A stretch of DNA of 64,000 nucleotides. It comes from Chloroflexota bacterium (GTDB taxonomy: Bacteria; Chloroflexota; Anaerolineae; Anaerolineales; Anaerolineaceae). The position numbers and the translations under genes were made by a program. Below the pieces are notes generated by a model. That model did not search any database and was not told the origin of the DNA. It worked only from the letters and a program-made list of their open reading frames with translations. Below, in pieces: positions 8,259 through 18,597 of the stretch (position 1 is the first letter of the stretch; each line of letters starts with the position of its first letter). Location of the stretch: assembly GCA_029548365.1 (NCBI GenBank), contig JAKPNN010000022.1, forward strand, positions 1 through 64,000, read 5' to 3'.

Positions 8259-8867
8259 ATGCATAGGCTACCCGAACCTGTCCAGAATTTAATTGACGCC
8301 TTTGCTCGCTTGCCCGGTATCGGCCCGAAGACAGCCTCCAGGCTCACTTTTTTCCTGTTACGCGCGCCCGAAGATCTGGCCACATCCCTGTCCCAGGCTT
8401 TATTAGGAATTAAGAAAGATACGAAGCTATGCGAAGTGTGCTTTAATATCACCCTTAAAGACCGACTAACCTGTGAGATTTGCACCAGCCCGCTTCGGGA
8501 TGCCCAGACTTTGTGCATCGTTGAAGAACCCCTGGATGTTCTGGCGATCGAAAAAACCGCTGGATACAACGGTCTTTACCATGTATTACACGGTGTGCTT
8601 TCCCCTATCGAAGGGGTCGGCCCGGAGGATCTCAAAATCAAAGAATTACTGATTCGGTTGGAATCTCAAGATTTTAAGGAGGTTATCCTGGCCACAAACC
8701 CGAGCATGGAGGGTGATGCGACCGCCATGTATCTGCATGAACGCATTGCACCCCTCAGCATCCGAGTGACACGGCTGGCTCGTGGGTTGCCCGTCGGTGG
8801 GGACCTGGAATACGCTGATCAGAATACTCTCCTGCGAGCACTGGCCGGTCGCGAACACCTGGATTGA
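8259..8867 (+). CDS. recR: Recombination mediator RecR
   Basis: Protein of 202 aa. The N-terminal helix-hairpin-helix reads LPGIGPKTASRLTFF. A four-cysteine zinc finger follows (CEVCFNITLKDRLTCEIC), then the Toprim domain with CIVEEPLDVLAIE and the ATNPSMEGDATAMYL segment, and the conserved end ITRLARGLPVGGDLEY-like RVTRLARGLPVGGDLEYAD. It works with RecF/RecO to load RecA at gaps. ATG 8259 is preferred; an earlier in-frame codon at 8226 would overlap ybaB and lacks family similarity. Confidence 0.97.
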   Translation: MHRLPEPVQNLIDAFARLPGIGPKTASRLTFFLLRAPEDLATSLSQALLGIKKDTKLCEVCFNITLKDRLTCEICTSPLRDAQTLCIVEEPLDVLAIEKTAGYNGLYHVLHGVLSPIEGVGPEDLKIKELLIRLESQDFKEVILATNPSMEGDATAMYLHERIAPLSIRVTRLARGLPVGGDLEYADQNTLLRALAGREHLD

Positions 8868-9072
8868 GATCCACAAACTCGATCAGCAATTTGCCTGCTT
8901 TTCCGAATACAAATAATCAAAAAAACCATAAATATTCTGTGGCTCTTTTAAACTGGTTTCTATTTCCCCAAGTTTATTCCCCCGACTGAGGTGGAAAATG
9001 GCAGAAAAACAGGTACTGAATGATTTGGCATTCGCCAAGTAGCTCGCCTTCCCAACCCCCCGCCAAATATTG

Positions 9073-9078
9073 TATAAT
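9073..9078 (+). promoter_or_regulatory. Candidate -10 element for alaS
   Basis: TATAAT lies 40 bases before the alaS start, without a convincing -35 at the right distance. A short inverted repeat TTGGC-ATTC-GCCAA lies upstream at 9026-9039. The rest of 8868-9117 shows nothing recognisable, and no T-box sequence was found. Confidence 0.35.
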
Positions 9079-9117
9079 TTATAGGATATTATCATTACAG
9101 CATGTCAGGAGTCCTTT

Positions 9118-11862
9118 ATGTCAGCAAAACCCACAGGGGCGGAGATACGGCAAAGTTTCATTGATTTTTTTGTCGAACGAAGCCATACTTTTGTCCCATC
9201 ATCCTCATTGGTCCCCGGGGGAGACTCAACCTTGCTGTTTACCAATGCTGGCATGGTTCAATTTAAAGATGTCTTCCTCGGCACAGATCAACGACCTTAT
9301 ACTCGCGCAGTCAACTCACAGAAATGTCTGCGGGTATCCGGAAAACACAATGATCTTGAGCAGGTAGGCCGGAACAATACGCACCATACCTTTTTTGAAA
9401 TGCTGGGAAACTGGTCCTTTGGCGATTATTATAAAAAAGAGGCAATCGCTTGGGCCTGGGAATTGCTGACAGAAGTCTGGAAACTCCCTAAAGACAAATT
9501 GTGGGCTTCCTACTTCAAAGACGAACAGGGAATCATCCCGGAAGATCGGGAAGCTGCAGATATCTGGCTCAAACAACCCGGTTTCAATCCTGAGCACCTT
9601 CTGCCTTTTGGTCGAGAAGAGAATTTTTGGGAAATGGCTGATACCGGACCCTGCGGTCCGGACTCCGAAATTCACTTCGACCGTGGTCCTGAGTTCTGTG
9701 AACTTGGCGATGACCCGGGCCACGTCTGCCAGGTCAATGGCGATTGTGGGCGCTTTTTAGAATTCTGGAATCTGGTATTCATTCAATACAACCGCATCTC
9801 CCCAACTGAGCTCATTCCATTAGAAAAAACACATGTTGATACTGGCATGGGTTTTGAGCGCATCGTGTCAATCTTACAAGATGTCCCGTCGAATTATAAA
9901 ACCGACCTGTTCTCCCCGCTGATCGCCCGTATTCAAAACCTGGCATCACAGTCCGACGAAGAACGAGAAGCCAACCTGACGCCCTACCGGGTGATTGCGG
10001 ACCATGCCCGTTCTACAACCTTCCTGATTGCTGATGGTGTGGTACCTGGCAATATCGGTCGTAACTATATTTGTCGTATGTTGATCCGCCGGGCTGCTCG
10101 TTTTGGAATGGCGCTGGGCTTGCACGAACCATTTTTGGCCAAAGTTTCGCAGGTCGTAATCGATGCGTATGGAGAATTCTTCCCAGAACTCAAACGCAAT
10201 GCCTCTGCCATTTTAGATAACCTCACACGGGAAGAAAAACGCTTCGCCAAAACAGTCCATGCCGGGTTAGAACATTTAGAAGAGTTGCTTGTTGAACTTA
10301 AAGCCAGCGGCGATAAGGTGCTGCCTGGAGAAAAAGCTTTCAATCTTTATGCTACATTGGGATTGCCTTTTGAAATTACCCGTGATATCGCCCAGGAACA
10401 GGGACTGGATGTCGATGCCCCAGGTTATCAAGAAGCCATGGAAGCACATCGTTTGATTTCAGGTGCGGATAAATCCTTTGCTGGGGAGACCTCTGAAGAG
10501 GTGCAAGTTATTACCGCACTGCACGACCGACTGGTCGACGCTGGAAAACTCTCACAATCCGGTGTCGGTTATGACCCATACCATCCTGAGGAAAAACCGC
10601 AGGAAGTCCTGGCACTGATTAAGGAGGGTCAGGTCGTGGACCAGGTTACCTTGGGTGACGCTGTCGAAGTGCTCCTGCCAGAAACTGCATTTTATGTCGA
10701 ATCCGGCGGCCAGGTCTCGGATACAGGTCAGATCGTCAGCGCTGTTGAAGGCAGTTGGGTCATCGACGTAACGAGGATGCGAAAACCCGCTGCGGGGATG
10801 ATCGTTCACACTGGCGAAGTTACCGTAGGCAACCCGCAGGTCGGTGACGTGGCCATAGCCCGGGTTGATCTCTCGCGAAGGGTCGATATTATGCGTAATC
10901 ACACCGCCACACACCTCCTGCACGCTGCGCTGCACGCGGTTTTAGGGTCCCATGCCAGGCAGGCGGGATCGCTGGTCGCACCGGGTCATTTACGCTTCGA
11001 TTTCACCCATCCTGAACCTATGACCCACCAGGAGATACTTGCGGTTGAGGCGCATGTCAACCAGGCCATTTTAACCAACTATCGTTTGAACATCGCACAA
11101 AAGCCCCTCGATCAAGCCATACAGGAAGGTGCAATGGCCATCTTCGGTGAGAAATACGAGGGTATCGTTCGGACAATTCAGATCGGTGATGATGCACTCC
11201 TTTCCTACGAGCTTTGCGGAGGTACCCATGTCGATGATACCGGCGATGTGGGCTTATTCCTGATCACCTATGAAGGCAGCATTGCAGCAGGTGTTCGCCG
11301 CATTGAAGCCGTCACCGGATGGCGCGCTTATCAGCTCGCCCGTGAACGCATGAACACCCTTGATGAGATTAATGCCCACCTGGGCACATCGCCTGCTGAA
11401 ACACTGCCAAAGGTAAAAATTTTACTCGATGCCATCAGCAAACTGGAAAAAGAAAATGAAAAAATCCGCCATAAGCTGGTCGGCAGTGCCTTTGATGAAA
11501 TCATGGCTCATCTTGACCACATCGAAGGTATCCCGGTTCTTAAAGCCATTCTCCCCAACGCTGACATCGATGCCCTGCGTGATATGGCCGACAGGTTCCG
11601 GGCAAAACACACCACGGGTGTGGCCGTCCTGGCGTCCGACCAAAATGGCAAGCCGATCTTAATTGCTGCAGTTACGGATGACCTCGTGAAGCGCGGCTTT
11701 CATGCAGGTCACCTCGTCCAAAAGGTGGCCAGAGTTGTCGGCGGCGGCGGAGGAGGCAGGCCAAACCTGGCACAAGCCGGTGGAAAAGATTCATCCAAAC
11801 TGGCTGAAGCCCTGGATCAGGTGCAGGTTTATATCCGCGAAGTTTTGCAACGACCTCAGTAA
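9118..11862 (+). CDS. alaS: Alanine--tRNA ligase
   Basis: Protein of 914 aa. The class II catalytic core covers residues 1-260 (TNAGMVQFKDVFLG, then NTHHTFFEMLGNWSFGDYYK). A tRNA-recognition region follows. The editing domain has HTATHLLHAAL at about 598 and CGGTHVDDTG at about 700. The C-terminal C-Ala domain ends with the Gly-rich VVGGGGGGRPNLAQAGGKD. Length is normal. AGGAG sits 6 bases before the ATG. Confidence 0.97.
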   Translation: MSAKPTGAEIRQSFIDFFVERSHTFVPSSSLVPGGDSTLLFTNAGMVQFKDVFLGTDQRPYTRAVNSQKCLRVSGKHNDLEQVGRNNTHHTFFEMLGNWSFGDYYKKEAIAWAWELLTEVWKLPKDKLWASYFKDEQGIIPEDREAADIWLKQPGFNPEHLLPFGREENFWEMADTGPCGPDSEIHFDRGPEFCELGDDPGHVCQVNGDCGRFLEFWNLVFIQYNRISPTELIPLEKTHVDTGMGFERIVSILQDVPSNYKTDLFSPLIARIQNLASQSDEEREANLTPYRVIADHARSTTFLIADGVVPGNIGRNYICRMLIRRAARFGMALGLHEPFLAKVSQVVIDAYGEFFPELKRNASAILDNLTREEKRFAKTVHAGLEHLEELLVELKASGDKVLPGEKAFNLYATLGLPFEITRDIAQEQGLDVDAPGYQEAMEAHRLISGADKSFAGETSEEVQVITALHDRLVDAGKLSQSGVGYDPYHPEEKPQEVLALIKEGQVVDQVTLGDAVEVLLPETAFYVESGGQVSDTGQIVSAVEGSWVIDVTRMRKPAAGMIVHTGEVTVGNPQVGDVAIARVDLSRRVDIMRNHTATHLLHAALHAVLGSHARQAGSLVAPGHLRFDFTHPEPMTHQEILAVEAHVNQAILTNYRLNIAQKPLDQAIQEGAMAIFGEKYEGIVRTIQIGDDALLSYELCGGTHVDDTGDVGLFLITYEGSIAAGVRRIEAVTGWRAYQLARERMNTLDEINAHLGTSPAETLPKVKILLDAISKLEKENEKIRHKLVGSAFDEIMAHLDHIEGIPVLKAILPNADIDALRDMADRFRAKHTTGVAVLASDQNGKPILIAAVTDDLVKRGFHAGHLVQKVARVVGGGGGGRPNLAQAGGKDSSKLAEALDQVQVYIREVLQRPQ

Positions 11863-11925
11863 GTGGTTCTCGAATGAGCCGGATTGCATTGACTGAAACA
11901 TGAATACTTAATGCGAATATAATTA

Positions 11926-14496
11926 ATGGACAAGCTAACCCCTCTCCGACGACAATATTTGGATATCAAACGTCAGCATCCTGATGCGATCGTCTTTTTT
12001 CGGTTGGGTGATTTCTACGAAACCTTTGACGAGGATGCCAAAATCACATCGCGGGAATTGGATATTGTCCTCACCTCTCGACCGGTTTCAAAAGGAGTGC
12101 GTGTGCCGATGGCGGGCATCCCCCATCACGCAGCTGAGAATTATCTTTCACGCCTGATCAACAAGGGTTACCATGTCGCTATTTGCGAACAGATCTCAAA
12201 TGAACCGGAGAATGGACTGGTGCCGCGTGAAGTCATCCGTGTGGTCACGCCGGGGACCGTTGTTGAACCTGGCTTGCTCCAGCAACCCAGCAATAATTAC
12301 CTGGCAACCGTTTTCTTCCAGGACCAGCGAGCCGGTCTGGCTTATGTCGATATCTCAACCGGTGAATTTGCAGTCACCGAGCTGGTCGGCAAGGATGTCG
12401 AAGACCAGATCCGCTCAGAGCTTTTCAGGCTGCAACCATCAGAGATTCTCTGGCCAGATTCACTGCCAATGCCTGAACATCTGCCCGGCTTCAGTACGCC
12501 TTATGAAAGCTGGCATTATGAGTTAGGTCGCTGCACCGACACCCTTAAAGAGCACTTTAGCGTGGTTTCTCTGGACGGTTTTGGTCTGAGAGGTAAGCCC
12601 ATGGCAGTGCGCGTTGCCGGAGCAATCCTGGCTTACCTTGAAGACACCCAACGCCAATCGCTCAAACTACTCAATCATCTCAGCACGTATACCCTGGACG
12701 AATTCATGGTGCTGGATGCAGAAACCCGCCGAAACCTTGAGCTCACCGAAACAATCCGCTCAGGAAAAACCCATGGCTCCTTGCTGGGCATCCTCGATTG
12801 TACTCTCACCCCGATGGGCCGCCGATTGTTGCACCAGTGGGTCAGCAAACCTCTGCGCAACACCGCAGAAATTCAACGCCGCCTGGACGCGGTTGAGTAT
12901 TTCTTTAGAAACGGTCTCATCCGAGCCGAGGCCATGGAAGCTTTGGAGTCCTTTGACGACCTTGAGCGCTTGACCAACCGGGTGGTCTCCGGGCACGCCA
13001 TCCCACGCGATCTGGTGGCAATCCGCGAGAACCTGGCGCATTTACCGCGTTTGAAAGCCATTTTTAAGGATGAAGATACCGCTATCGCTCCCACATTGAG
13101 CAACATCCGCCTGTGCCATCACCAGCTTTCGCTGCTCCAAGCCGCCATCCAGGATGAACCGCCAGCGACCTTGGCAAGCATCGGTGTAATCCGCAATGGA
13201 TTCTCACCTGAATTAGACAATGTAATGGATTCTTCTCAGCATGCCCGCCAGTGGATCGCAGACCTCGAAAAAACCGAAAAGCAACGCACGGGAATCAAAG
13301 CTCTTAAGGTTGGATATAACAAGGTCTTCGGCTATTACATTGAAGTGACCAAAGCAAACACCGATTTGGTGCCTGAGGAATATATCCGCAAACAGACCCT
13401 GGTGAACGCCGAACGCTATATTACTCCTGAGCTTAAGGAATACGAAACCCTGGTTTTAAACGCCGAAGACCACATTCATGAAATTGAAAACCGGGTGTTT
13501 GCCCAGGTTTGTGCTGAACTGGCTGAAGGCGCCCAGGAATTACTGGCTACCGCTCGGGCGATTGCACAGTTAGACACTTACCTTTCTTTGGCAGATACTG
13601 CTGCGCTCAACGGCTACCACCGACCTGAAGTCGTTGATGAAAAATGCCTGCAGATTATCAACGGGAGGCATCCAGTGGTTGAGAAATTACGCACATCGGA
13701 TCGCTTTGTCCCAAATGATGCCGTATTTGACCAGGACGAGATCATCCGCATCATCACCGGTCCCAATATGAGCGGTAAATCAACCTTTTTGCGCCAGGTC
13801 GCGTTGATCGTCTTAATGGCGCAGATGGGTTCTTTTGTCCCCGCTGAATCCGCCAAAATCGGCCTGGTAGACCGGATATTCACCCGCATCGGCGCTCAGG
13901 ATGAGATCCACGCCGGGCAATCGACCTTTATGGTTGAAATGGTCGAGGCAGCCAATATCCTGCACAACGCCACCCACCGCAGCTTGTTGATCCTGGATGA
14001 AATCGGTCGGGGTACCAGCACCTATGACGGGGTCTCTATCGCCTGGGCGATGGTTGAGTATATTCACAGCCACCCTGATTTAAAAGCTTCCACCTTATTT
14101 GCCACCCACTACCACGAGCTGACCCAGCTTGCTGATTTGCTGCCAGGGGTTCGTAATTTCAATATTGCGGTTTCTGAAGCGGACAATAACGTAGTGTTCC
14201 TGCACAAAATCGTGCCTGGAGGCGCCGATCGCTCGTATGGAATCCACGTGGCGCAATTAGCTGGTCTGCCCAAACCGGTGACCCAGCGCGCCCACGAAAT
14301 ATTGCGCCAACTGGAGGTCTCTTCCGGGTCCACGCTCGAACAAAAAGAGCAGGAAAAGGGTCAGCTTACCCTGTTCCCGGAGAACAACCCGCTTCTTCAA
14401 GCCTTTACAGACCTGGATATCAACAGCCTGACTCCAATCGAAGCCCTGAACCTGCTGTATGACTGGAAACGGCGATTCTTTCGCGACGATCAATAA
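11926..14496 (+). CDS. mutS: DNA mismatch repair protein MutS
   Basis: Protein of 856 aa. The mismatch-binding domain includes FFRLGDFYETFDEDA with the Phe-x-Glu wedge. The connector, lever and clamp regions follow. The ATPase carries GPNMSGKSTFLRQ (about residue 615), ILDEIGRGTSTYDG (about 695) and FATHYHEL. No MutL gene is in the window. The ATG has no clear ribosome site. It follows alaS by 63 bases on the same strand. Confidence 0.97.
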   Translation: MDKLTPLRRQYLDIKRQHPDAIVFFRLGDFYETFDEDAKITSRELDIVLTSRPVSKGVRVPMAGIPHHAAENYLSRLINKGYHVAICEQISNEPENGLVPREVIRVVTPGTVVEPGLLQQPSNNYLATVFFQDQRAGLAYVDISTGEFAVTELVGKDVEDQIRSELFRLQPSEILWPDSLPMPEHLPGFSTPYESWHYELGRCTDTLKEHFSVVSLDGFGLRGKPMAVRVAGAILAYLEDTQRQSLKLLNHLSTYTLDEFMVLDAETRRNLELTETIRSGKTHGSLLGILDCTLTPMGRRLLHQWVSKPLRNTAEIQRRLDAVEYFFRNGLIRAEAMEALESFDDLERLTNRVVSGHAIPRDLVAIRENLAHLPRLKAIFKDEDTAIAPTLSNIRLCHHQLSLLQAAIQDEPPATLASIGVIRNGFSPELDNVMDSSQHARQWIADLEKTEKQRTGIKALKVGYNKVFGYYIEVTKANTDLVPEEYIRKQTLVNAERYITPELKEYETLVLNAEDHIHEIENRVFAQVCAELAEGAQELLATARAIAQLDTYLSLADTAALNGYHRPEVVDEKCLQIINGRHPVVEKLRTSDRFVPNDAVFDQDEIIRIITGPNMSGKSTFLRQVALIVLMAQMGSFVPAESAKIGLVDRIFTRIGAQDEIHAGQSTFMVEMVEAANILHNATHRSLLILDEIGRGTSTYDGVSIAWAMVEYIHSHPDLKASTLFATHYHELTQLADLLPGVRNFNIAVSEADNNVVFLHKIVPGGADRSYGIHVAQLAGLPKPVTQRAHEILRQLEVSSGSTLEQKEQEKGQLTLFPENNPLLQAFTDLDINSLTPIEALNLLYDWKRRFFRDDQ

Positions 14497-14666
14497 TATG
14501 GAATAAGGCCTCTGATCAGTCCTGGAACAGTCCACAGATCAAAATCAGAGATGCGCCAACCATTTTTCAGGTAAATCAACGCTGATACTTAGACAAAGCT
14601 AATTAATATTAACTCCAATTGGCGATTATTTGACTGGAGGACAGCAAATAACTCAAAGGATCAATG

Positions 14667-15005
14667 ATGACACGATTGGCTGATCAAAATTGTGTACAAC
14701 TCACCAAAGAAAGCGTTGCCCTATCAGATTCTGAGCTTGCCGAATTAAGACCACAGATTCCTGAGTGGGAATTTATTTATGTGGATGGTGTGCCCCGTTT
14801 ACGCAGAACCTTCAAGTTTAAAAATTTTCTCCAGGCACTTGAATTCACCAATGCCATCGGAAAGGTCGCGGAACAACAAGGCCATCACCCCCTAATCGCC
14901 CTCACCTGGGGTCAAACCACCGTGGATTGGTGGACACATGATATCAGCGGCTTGCATAAAAATGATTTCATTATGGCCGCCAAATCAGATGTTTTGTATG
15001 GCTGA
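14667..15005 (+). CDS. Pterin-4a-carbinolamine dehydratase family protein
   Basis: Protein of 112 aa. The family signature is clear: FKFKNFLQALEFTNAIGKVAEQQGHHP followed by TVDWWTHDISGLHKNDFIMAAK. The paired histidines and the later His are the catalytic set that dehydrates 4a-hydroxytetrahydropterin. No aromatic amino acid hydroxylase is nearby, so the physiological substrate or a DCoH-like partner role is open. AAAGGA is six bases before the second of two adjacent ATGs, which I took as the start. Confidence 0.9.
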   Translation: MTRLADQNCVQLTKESVALSDSELAELRPQIPEWEFIYVDGVPRLRRTFKFKNFLQALEFTNAIGKVAEQQGHHPLIALTWGQTTVDWWTHDISGLHKNDFIMAAKSDVLYG

Positions 15006-15042
15006 GCAGTCTTAGAACAAAGTATGGAACCACTTTGTTAAT

Positions 15043-15078
15043 CGAAATTGGCAGCATTCTGAGAATACTGCCAATTCG
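15043..15078. terminator. Bidirectional terminator between pterin dehydratase and glpK
   Basis: A long near-perfect hairpin: the arms CGAAATTGGCAG and CTGCCAATTCG pair, and the inner ATTCT/AGAAT extends the stem. It is followed on the plus strand by a TTAGTTTTC run. It lies exactly between two convergent genes. Confidence 0.7.
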
Positions 15079-15103
15079 AGTTAGTTTTCAATGGATATTA
15101 AGT

Positions 15104-16603
15104 TTACGACTCGACCCAATCAAAGGTGCGGGTGACCGCTTTTTTCCAACCCTGAACCTTCACCGTGCGCTGTTCTTCTGACATCGTCGGCAGCCAGCGC
15201 TGGTCTTCACGCCAATAGTCCCGCAGTGAGTCAATGTTGGGCCAGAACCCTGCCGCCAATCCGGCAGCATATGCCGCTCCGAGGGCGGTAGTTTCTGATA
15301 CCACCGGGCGGATCACCGGTACATTCAGGATGTCCGCCTGGAACTGCATCAATAAGTTGTTAACGACCATCCCCCCATCCACCTTCAAAGCCTGTAAGTT
15401 GACCTGTGAATCCTTCTCCATGGCATCCAGGACTTCGCGGGTTTGGAAAGCGGTTGCCTCCAGAGCCGCCCGGGCGATATGACCACGGTTAATGTAGCGG
15501 GTCATTCCAACAATCACGCCCCGTGCGTCGCTGCGCCAGTAAGGCGCAAACAAGCCTGAAAATGCAGGCACAAAATAAATTCCACCGGTGTCCTCAACTG
15601 TTTTTGCCAGCCCTTCAACCTCGTCAGAAGAACCGAACATGCGCAGATTATCCCGCAACCACTGAACCAGCGCGCCGGCAATCGCAATCGAGCCTTCCAG
15701 GGCATAGACCACCGGCTGGTCGCCGATTTGATAACCGACCGTTGTCAACAGGCCAGACGCACTGGGAACCACCTCCTGCCCGGTATTCATCAGCATGAAA
15801 CAACCCGTACCATAAGTATTCTTGGCTTCTCCCGGATCGTAACATGCCTGGCCAAATAACGCAGCTTGTTGATCGCCCAGGATGCCGGCAACAGGTACTC
15901 CTGAGAGCACGCCTTTTGCCGTACCATAAATTGTTGATGAGGGCCTGATCTCAGGCAGCATAACCCGGGGAATATTCAAAGCTGAGAGGATGCTTTCATC
16001 CCAATCCAATGTGTGCAAATCCATCAACAAAGTTCTGGAGGCATTTGTCACATCCGTAATATGCACTCCCCCTTGTGGCCCTCCCGTCAGGTTCCATGTC
16101 AACCAGGTATCCACTGTACCGAATATCGCCCTGCCAGCCCGTGCATCATCATGCAAGCCAGGCACATTTTCCAGCATCCAGGAGATTTTTGGGCCAGAAA
16201 AATAGGTGGCAAGAGGCAGCCCGGTGATCTTGCGAAAACGATCCTGACCACCGTCTTTCGCCAGTTCATTGCACAGTTTATCCGTCCGCGTATCCTGCCA
16301 CACAATCGCTGGATAATAGGGCTTGCCCGTCTCCCGATCCCAAACCAGGGTTGTCTCCCGCTGATTGGTGATCCCAATCGCGACCAGAGCACCGGGCGTA
16401 AGGTTCAGGTCATTCAATACTCCCTGCACTACTAATTGTGTTGATGACCAGATTTCCAGAGGGTCATGTTCAACCCACCCCGGCTTAGGGTAATGTTGTT
16501 CGTGCTCTTTTTGTTTTATGCCAATGATCTCTCCCTGGTGATTAAACACAATCACCCGTGTGCTGGTTGTCCCCTGATCAATTGCCATTACATAGTTTGC
16601 CAT
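15104..16603 (-). CDS. glpK: Glycerol kinase
   Basis: Protein of 499 aa, normal FGGY-kinase length, making glycerol-3-phosphate from glycerol and ATP. Visible motifs are [15 protein letters not shown] at the N-terminus, [23 protein letters not shown] and the signature [20 protein letters not shown]. The start is ATG 16603, ten bases after AGGAGG. That ribosome site is made by the last codons and stop of fmt, so glpK translation is probably coupled to fmt. No GlpF or GlpD gene is present in the window. Confidence 0.97.
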   Translation of the reverse strand: MANYVMAIDQGTTSTRVIVFNHQGEIIGIKQKEHEQHYPKPGWVEHDPLEIWSSTQLVVQGVLNDLNLTPGALVAIGITNQRETTLVWDRETGKPYYPAIVWQDTRTDKLCNELAKDGGQDRFRKITGLPLATYFSGPKISWMLENVPGLHDDARAGRAIFGTVDTWLTWNLTGGPQGGVHITDVTNASRTLLMDLHTLDWDESILSALNIPRVMLPEIRPSSTIYGTAKGVLSGVPVAGILGDQQAALFGQACYDPGEAKNTYGTGCFMLMNTGQEVVPSASGLLTTVGYQIGDQPVVYALEGSIAIAGALVQWLRDNLRMFGSSDEVEGLAKTVEDTGGIYFVPAFSGLFAPYWRSDARGVIVGMTRYINRGHIARAALEATAFQTREVLDAMEKDSQVNLQALKVDGGMVVNNLLMQFQADILNVPVIRPVVSETTALGAAYAAGLAAGFWPNIDSLRDYWREDQRWLPTMSEEQRTVKVQGWKKAVTRTFDWVES

Positions 16604-16608
16604 TTGTA

Positions 16609-17532
16609 TTAAACCTCCTGATTTTCTATCCAATGATGCGTGCCCCGCAAGAAATCCTTGCCAGATATGCGTTTTTTCCCTGCCACCTGCACTTCACTCA
16701 GTACCAGCATCCCCCCCCCGGTGCCCAACGCTGGTTGAGAATCGATGATATAGCGTCTGCCAGGGGCAGCTTGTTTCAGCATCAAAGCCTGCGCCCGGAA
16801 CACCCGGATTTGCGTACCCTGTAAATAAAAGAAGGAACCCGGCCAGGGGTAGTAAGCCCGGATCTGACGGGTCAAATACTCCGCCGGGCGATTGAAGTCC
16901 AGCTCGCCGTCTGCTTTTACGAGCCGGGGTGCCTGCGTTGCCTCAGTATCGACTTGGGCACGGGGTGTAATAACACCATCAAAATATAATGGCAGGGTGT
17001 CAATTAATAATTTTGCGCCCATTTGTGCCAGCACAGCGGATAAGTCGCCTGCAGTCATCTCATGTTGAATTGGCACTGAACGCTGGCTGAGTATTGGACC
17101 AGTATCCAAACCCTCGTCCATTTGCATAATGGTAACTCCGGTAATCTCATCATGTAAAACCGCAGCCTGGATGGGTGCTGCTCCACGCCAGCGGGGTAGC
17201 AAAGACGCATGCACATTGATGCAACCATAAGGCGGGATTGCCAGAACATCTTGCTTAAGAATTTGTCCAAAGGCTGCCACCACAATCACATCAGGAGCAA
17301 GGTTACGAATTAAACCAATCGCATCAGTGTCTCGAAGAGATTTTGGTTGAAAGATGGGTAATTGTAGTTCATGCGCCAAATCCTTAACAATCGGGGGTTT
17401 CAGTTTTCGACCGCGTCCGGCGGGTCGATCGGGCTGAGTCACAACTCCGACGATGCCCCAGTTTTCAGCAAGCGCCTGCAATGCAGGAACTGCAAAATCT
17501 GGTGACCCCATAAAGACAATCCGCTTATCCAT
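16609..17532 (-). CDS. fmt: Methionyl-tRNA formyltransferase
   Basis: Protein of 307 aa. The formyl-transferase domain has [13 protein letters not shown], the loop [13 protein letters not shown], and the catalytic core [20 protein letters not shown] with His and the later MDEGLDTGP Asp. The C-terminal OB-like domain ends [19 protein letters not shown] 17532 (MDKRIVFMG) is the family start; a 35-codon in-frame extension upstream is not conserved in type. No def (deformylase) gene is adjacent, which is its usual partner. Confidence 0.97.
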   Translation of the reverse strand: MDKRIVFMGSPDFAVPALQALAENWGIVGVVTQPDRPAGRGRKLKPPIVKDLAHELQLPIFQPKSLRDTDAIGLIRNLAPDVIVVAAFGQILKQDVLAIPPYGCINVHASLLPRWRGAAPIQAAVLHDEITGVTIMQMDEGLDTGPILSQRSVPIQHEMTAGDLSAVLAQMGAKLLIDTLPLYFDGVITPRAQVDTEATQAPRLVKADGELDFNRPAEYLTRQIRAYYPWPGSFFYLQGTQIRVFRAQALMLKQAAPGRRYIIDSQPALGTGGGMLVLSEVQVAGKKRISGKDFLRGTHHWIENQEV

Positions 17533-17574
17533 ACCTCTGATTTTAACACAATTGAATCCCGCTGTGAAAGTTGT

Positions 17575-17603
17575 TTGGCATTTAAAAAAATTAATGCTAT
17601 ACT
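17575..17603 (+). promoter_or_regulatory. Promoter of the DUF4870 gene
   Basis: TTGGCA (17575-17580), 17-bp spacer, TATACT (17598-17603). The start codon at 17661 is preceded by AGGAGG. Confidence 0.75.
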
Positions 17604-17660
17604 TTTTTAAAGAACGAACAAACCAATCATCAAACAACCACTACTTTCAGGAGGCATAGG

Positions 17661-18003
17661 ATGACTGAGGAAAGAATAATTGATCCAAACATCACCAGCG
17701 ATGATAAACTTTGGGCTTTACTGGCCTATCTATTTACGCCATTAATCCCGATAATTCTTTTATTGCTCGCAGACAAGAAAGATCGGCCCTTTCTAAAGGC
17801 ACATTATCCCCAAGCCCTGGCTTTTGGCATTGTTGCCTGGGTGATTTCTGGTTTATTGACTCCGGTTGTATTTATCGGCTGCTTTACCTGGGTCGCAGGC
17901 GCGGTCTTCCAGATCATCTGGGGCGTCAAAGCCTACAATGGCGAGTTATGTGACCATCCCGGTCCTGACAGATTTTGTCAAAAAGCAGGGTTGGGCAGAC
18001 TAA
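17661..18003 (+). CDS. DUF4870-family membrane protein, reading frame broken near its end
   Basis: Small membrane protein with two or three helices (SDDKLWALLAYLFTPLIPIILLLL, then a hydrophobic pair) and the family sequence VKAYNGE. After that Glu the frame slips: read literally it runs to 18059 through a terminator hairpin. Dropping one T within GAGTTATG (17943-17950) restores YVTIPVLTDFVKKQGWAD and a stop at 18001-18003, the expected family C-terminus and about 114 aa. This is a one-base insertion, real or a sequencing error. Function of the family is not known to me. Confidence 0.75.
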
Positions 18004-18019
18004 ATATTTTTCTAAATCA

Positions 18020-18060
18020 AACAACCTGTCCAAACTTTATTGGACAGGTTGTTGTTTAAC
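18020..18060 (+). terminator. Rho-independent terminator of the DUF4870 gene
   Basis: A perfect 14-bp stem, AACAACCTGTCCAA with its complement at 18040-18053, encloses a 6-nt loop. A GTTTAAC tail follows. It lies 17 bases after the corrected stop at 18001-18003. Confidence 0.8.
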
Positions 18061-18281
18061 GATCTTTTTCTGGCAGGTGTATTCCAGCAAGCCAGCAACA
18101 ACCTGAAGAGCTGGCAATTTACTGTTTATTGCAATGAATTGTTTTTATCACCTGTATGCAGACACAAATTTCGTACCGATCATCCCCAAATTAACGATGA
18201 TCGATTTGACATCCTGGAATTCAGAATTGCTGTAAAGTCCATCCAATAACAATTAATTGGATCATCGACTAAGGAGTTGAT

Positions 18282-18533
18282 TTGACGAACAAGATAACAG
18301 TCTATGGTACCCGCTGGTGCGGCGATTGCAAGCGAGCGAAGCGGATTTTGGATGAGCGCCAGGTAGATTATGTCTGGGTTGATATTGATCAAAATGAGGA
18401 CGGAGAAGCCTTTGTTAAATCGACCAATCAAGGTAATCGCAGCGTTCCAACAATTATTTTTCCTGATGGTAGCATTCTGGTTGAACCAACAAACCAGGCA
18501 TTGATCAATAAATTAGAGGTTTTTGGTTTTTAA
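18282..18533 (+). CDS. Glutaredoxin-like (mycoredoxin-type) thiol oxidoreductase
   Basis: Protein of 83 aa with the thioredoxin fold. The redox motif is TRWCGDCKRAK (CxxC near residues 13-16), and the cis-proline segment is NRSVPTIIFPDGS. It would reduce disulfides or mixed thiol adducts in the cytoplasm. Translation starts at a TTG preceded by AAGGAG at 5 bases. A TTGACA at 18206-18211 may belong to its promoter but the -10 is poor. Single-gene unit. Confidence 0.85.
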   Translation: MTNKITVYGTRWCGDCKRAKRILDERQVDYVWVDIDQNEDGEAFVKSTNQGNRSVPTIIFPDGSILVEPTNQALINKLEVFGF

Positions 18534-18597
18534 AAATCCACCCTTAACAAAACAATCTTGATCGAAATGACCAAGAGGCATCAATCAGAAAGCTAAT

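Noticed and set aside
8868-9117. Possible T-box leader of alaS
   Set aside because: No T-box consensus or terminator/antiterminator pair was found.
11918-11923. TATAAT just before mutS, suggesting a leaderless mRNA
   Set aside because: Only two bases separate it from the ATG, too close for a normal transcription start, and no -35 fits.
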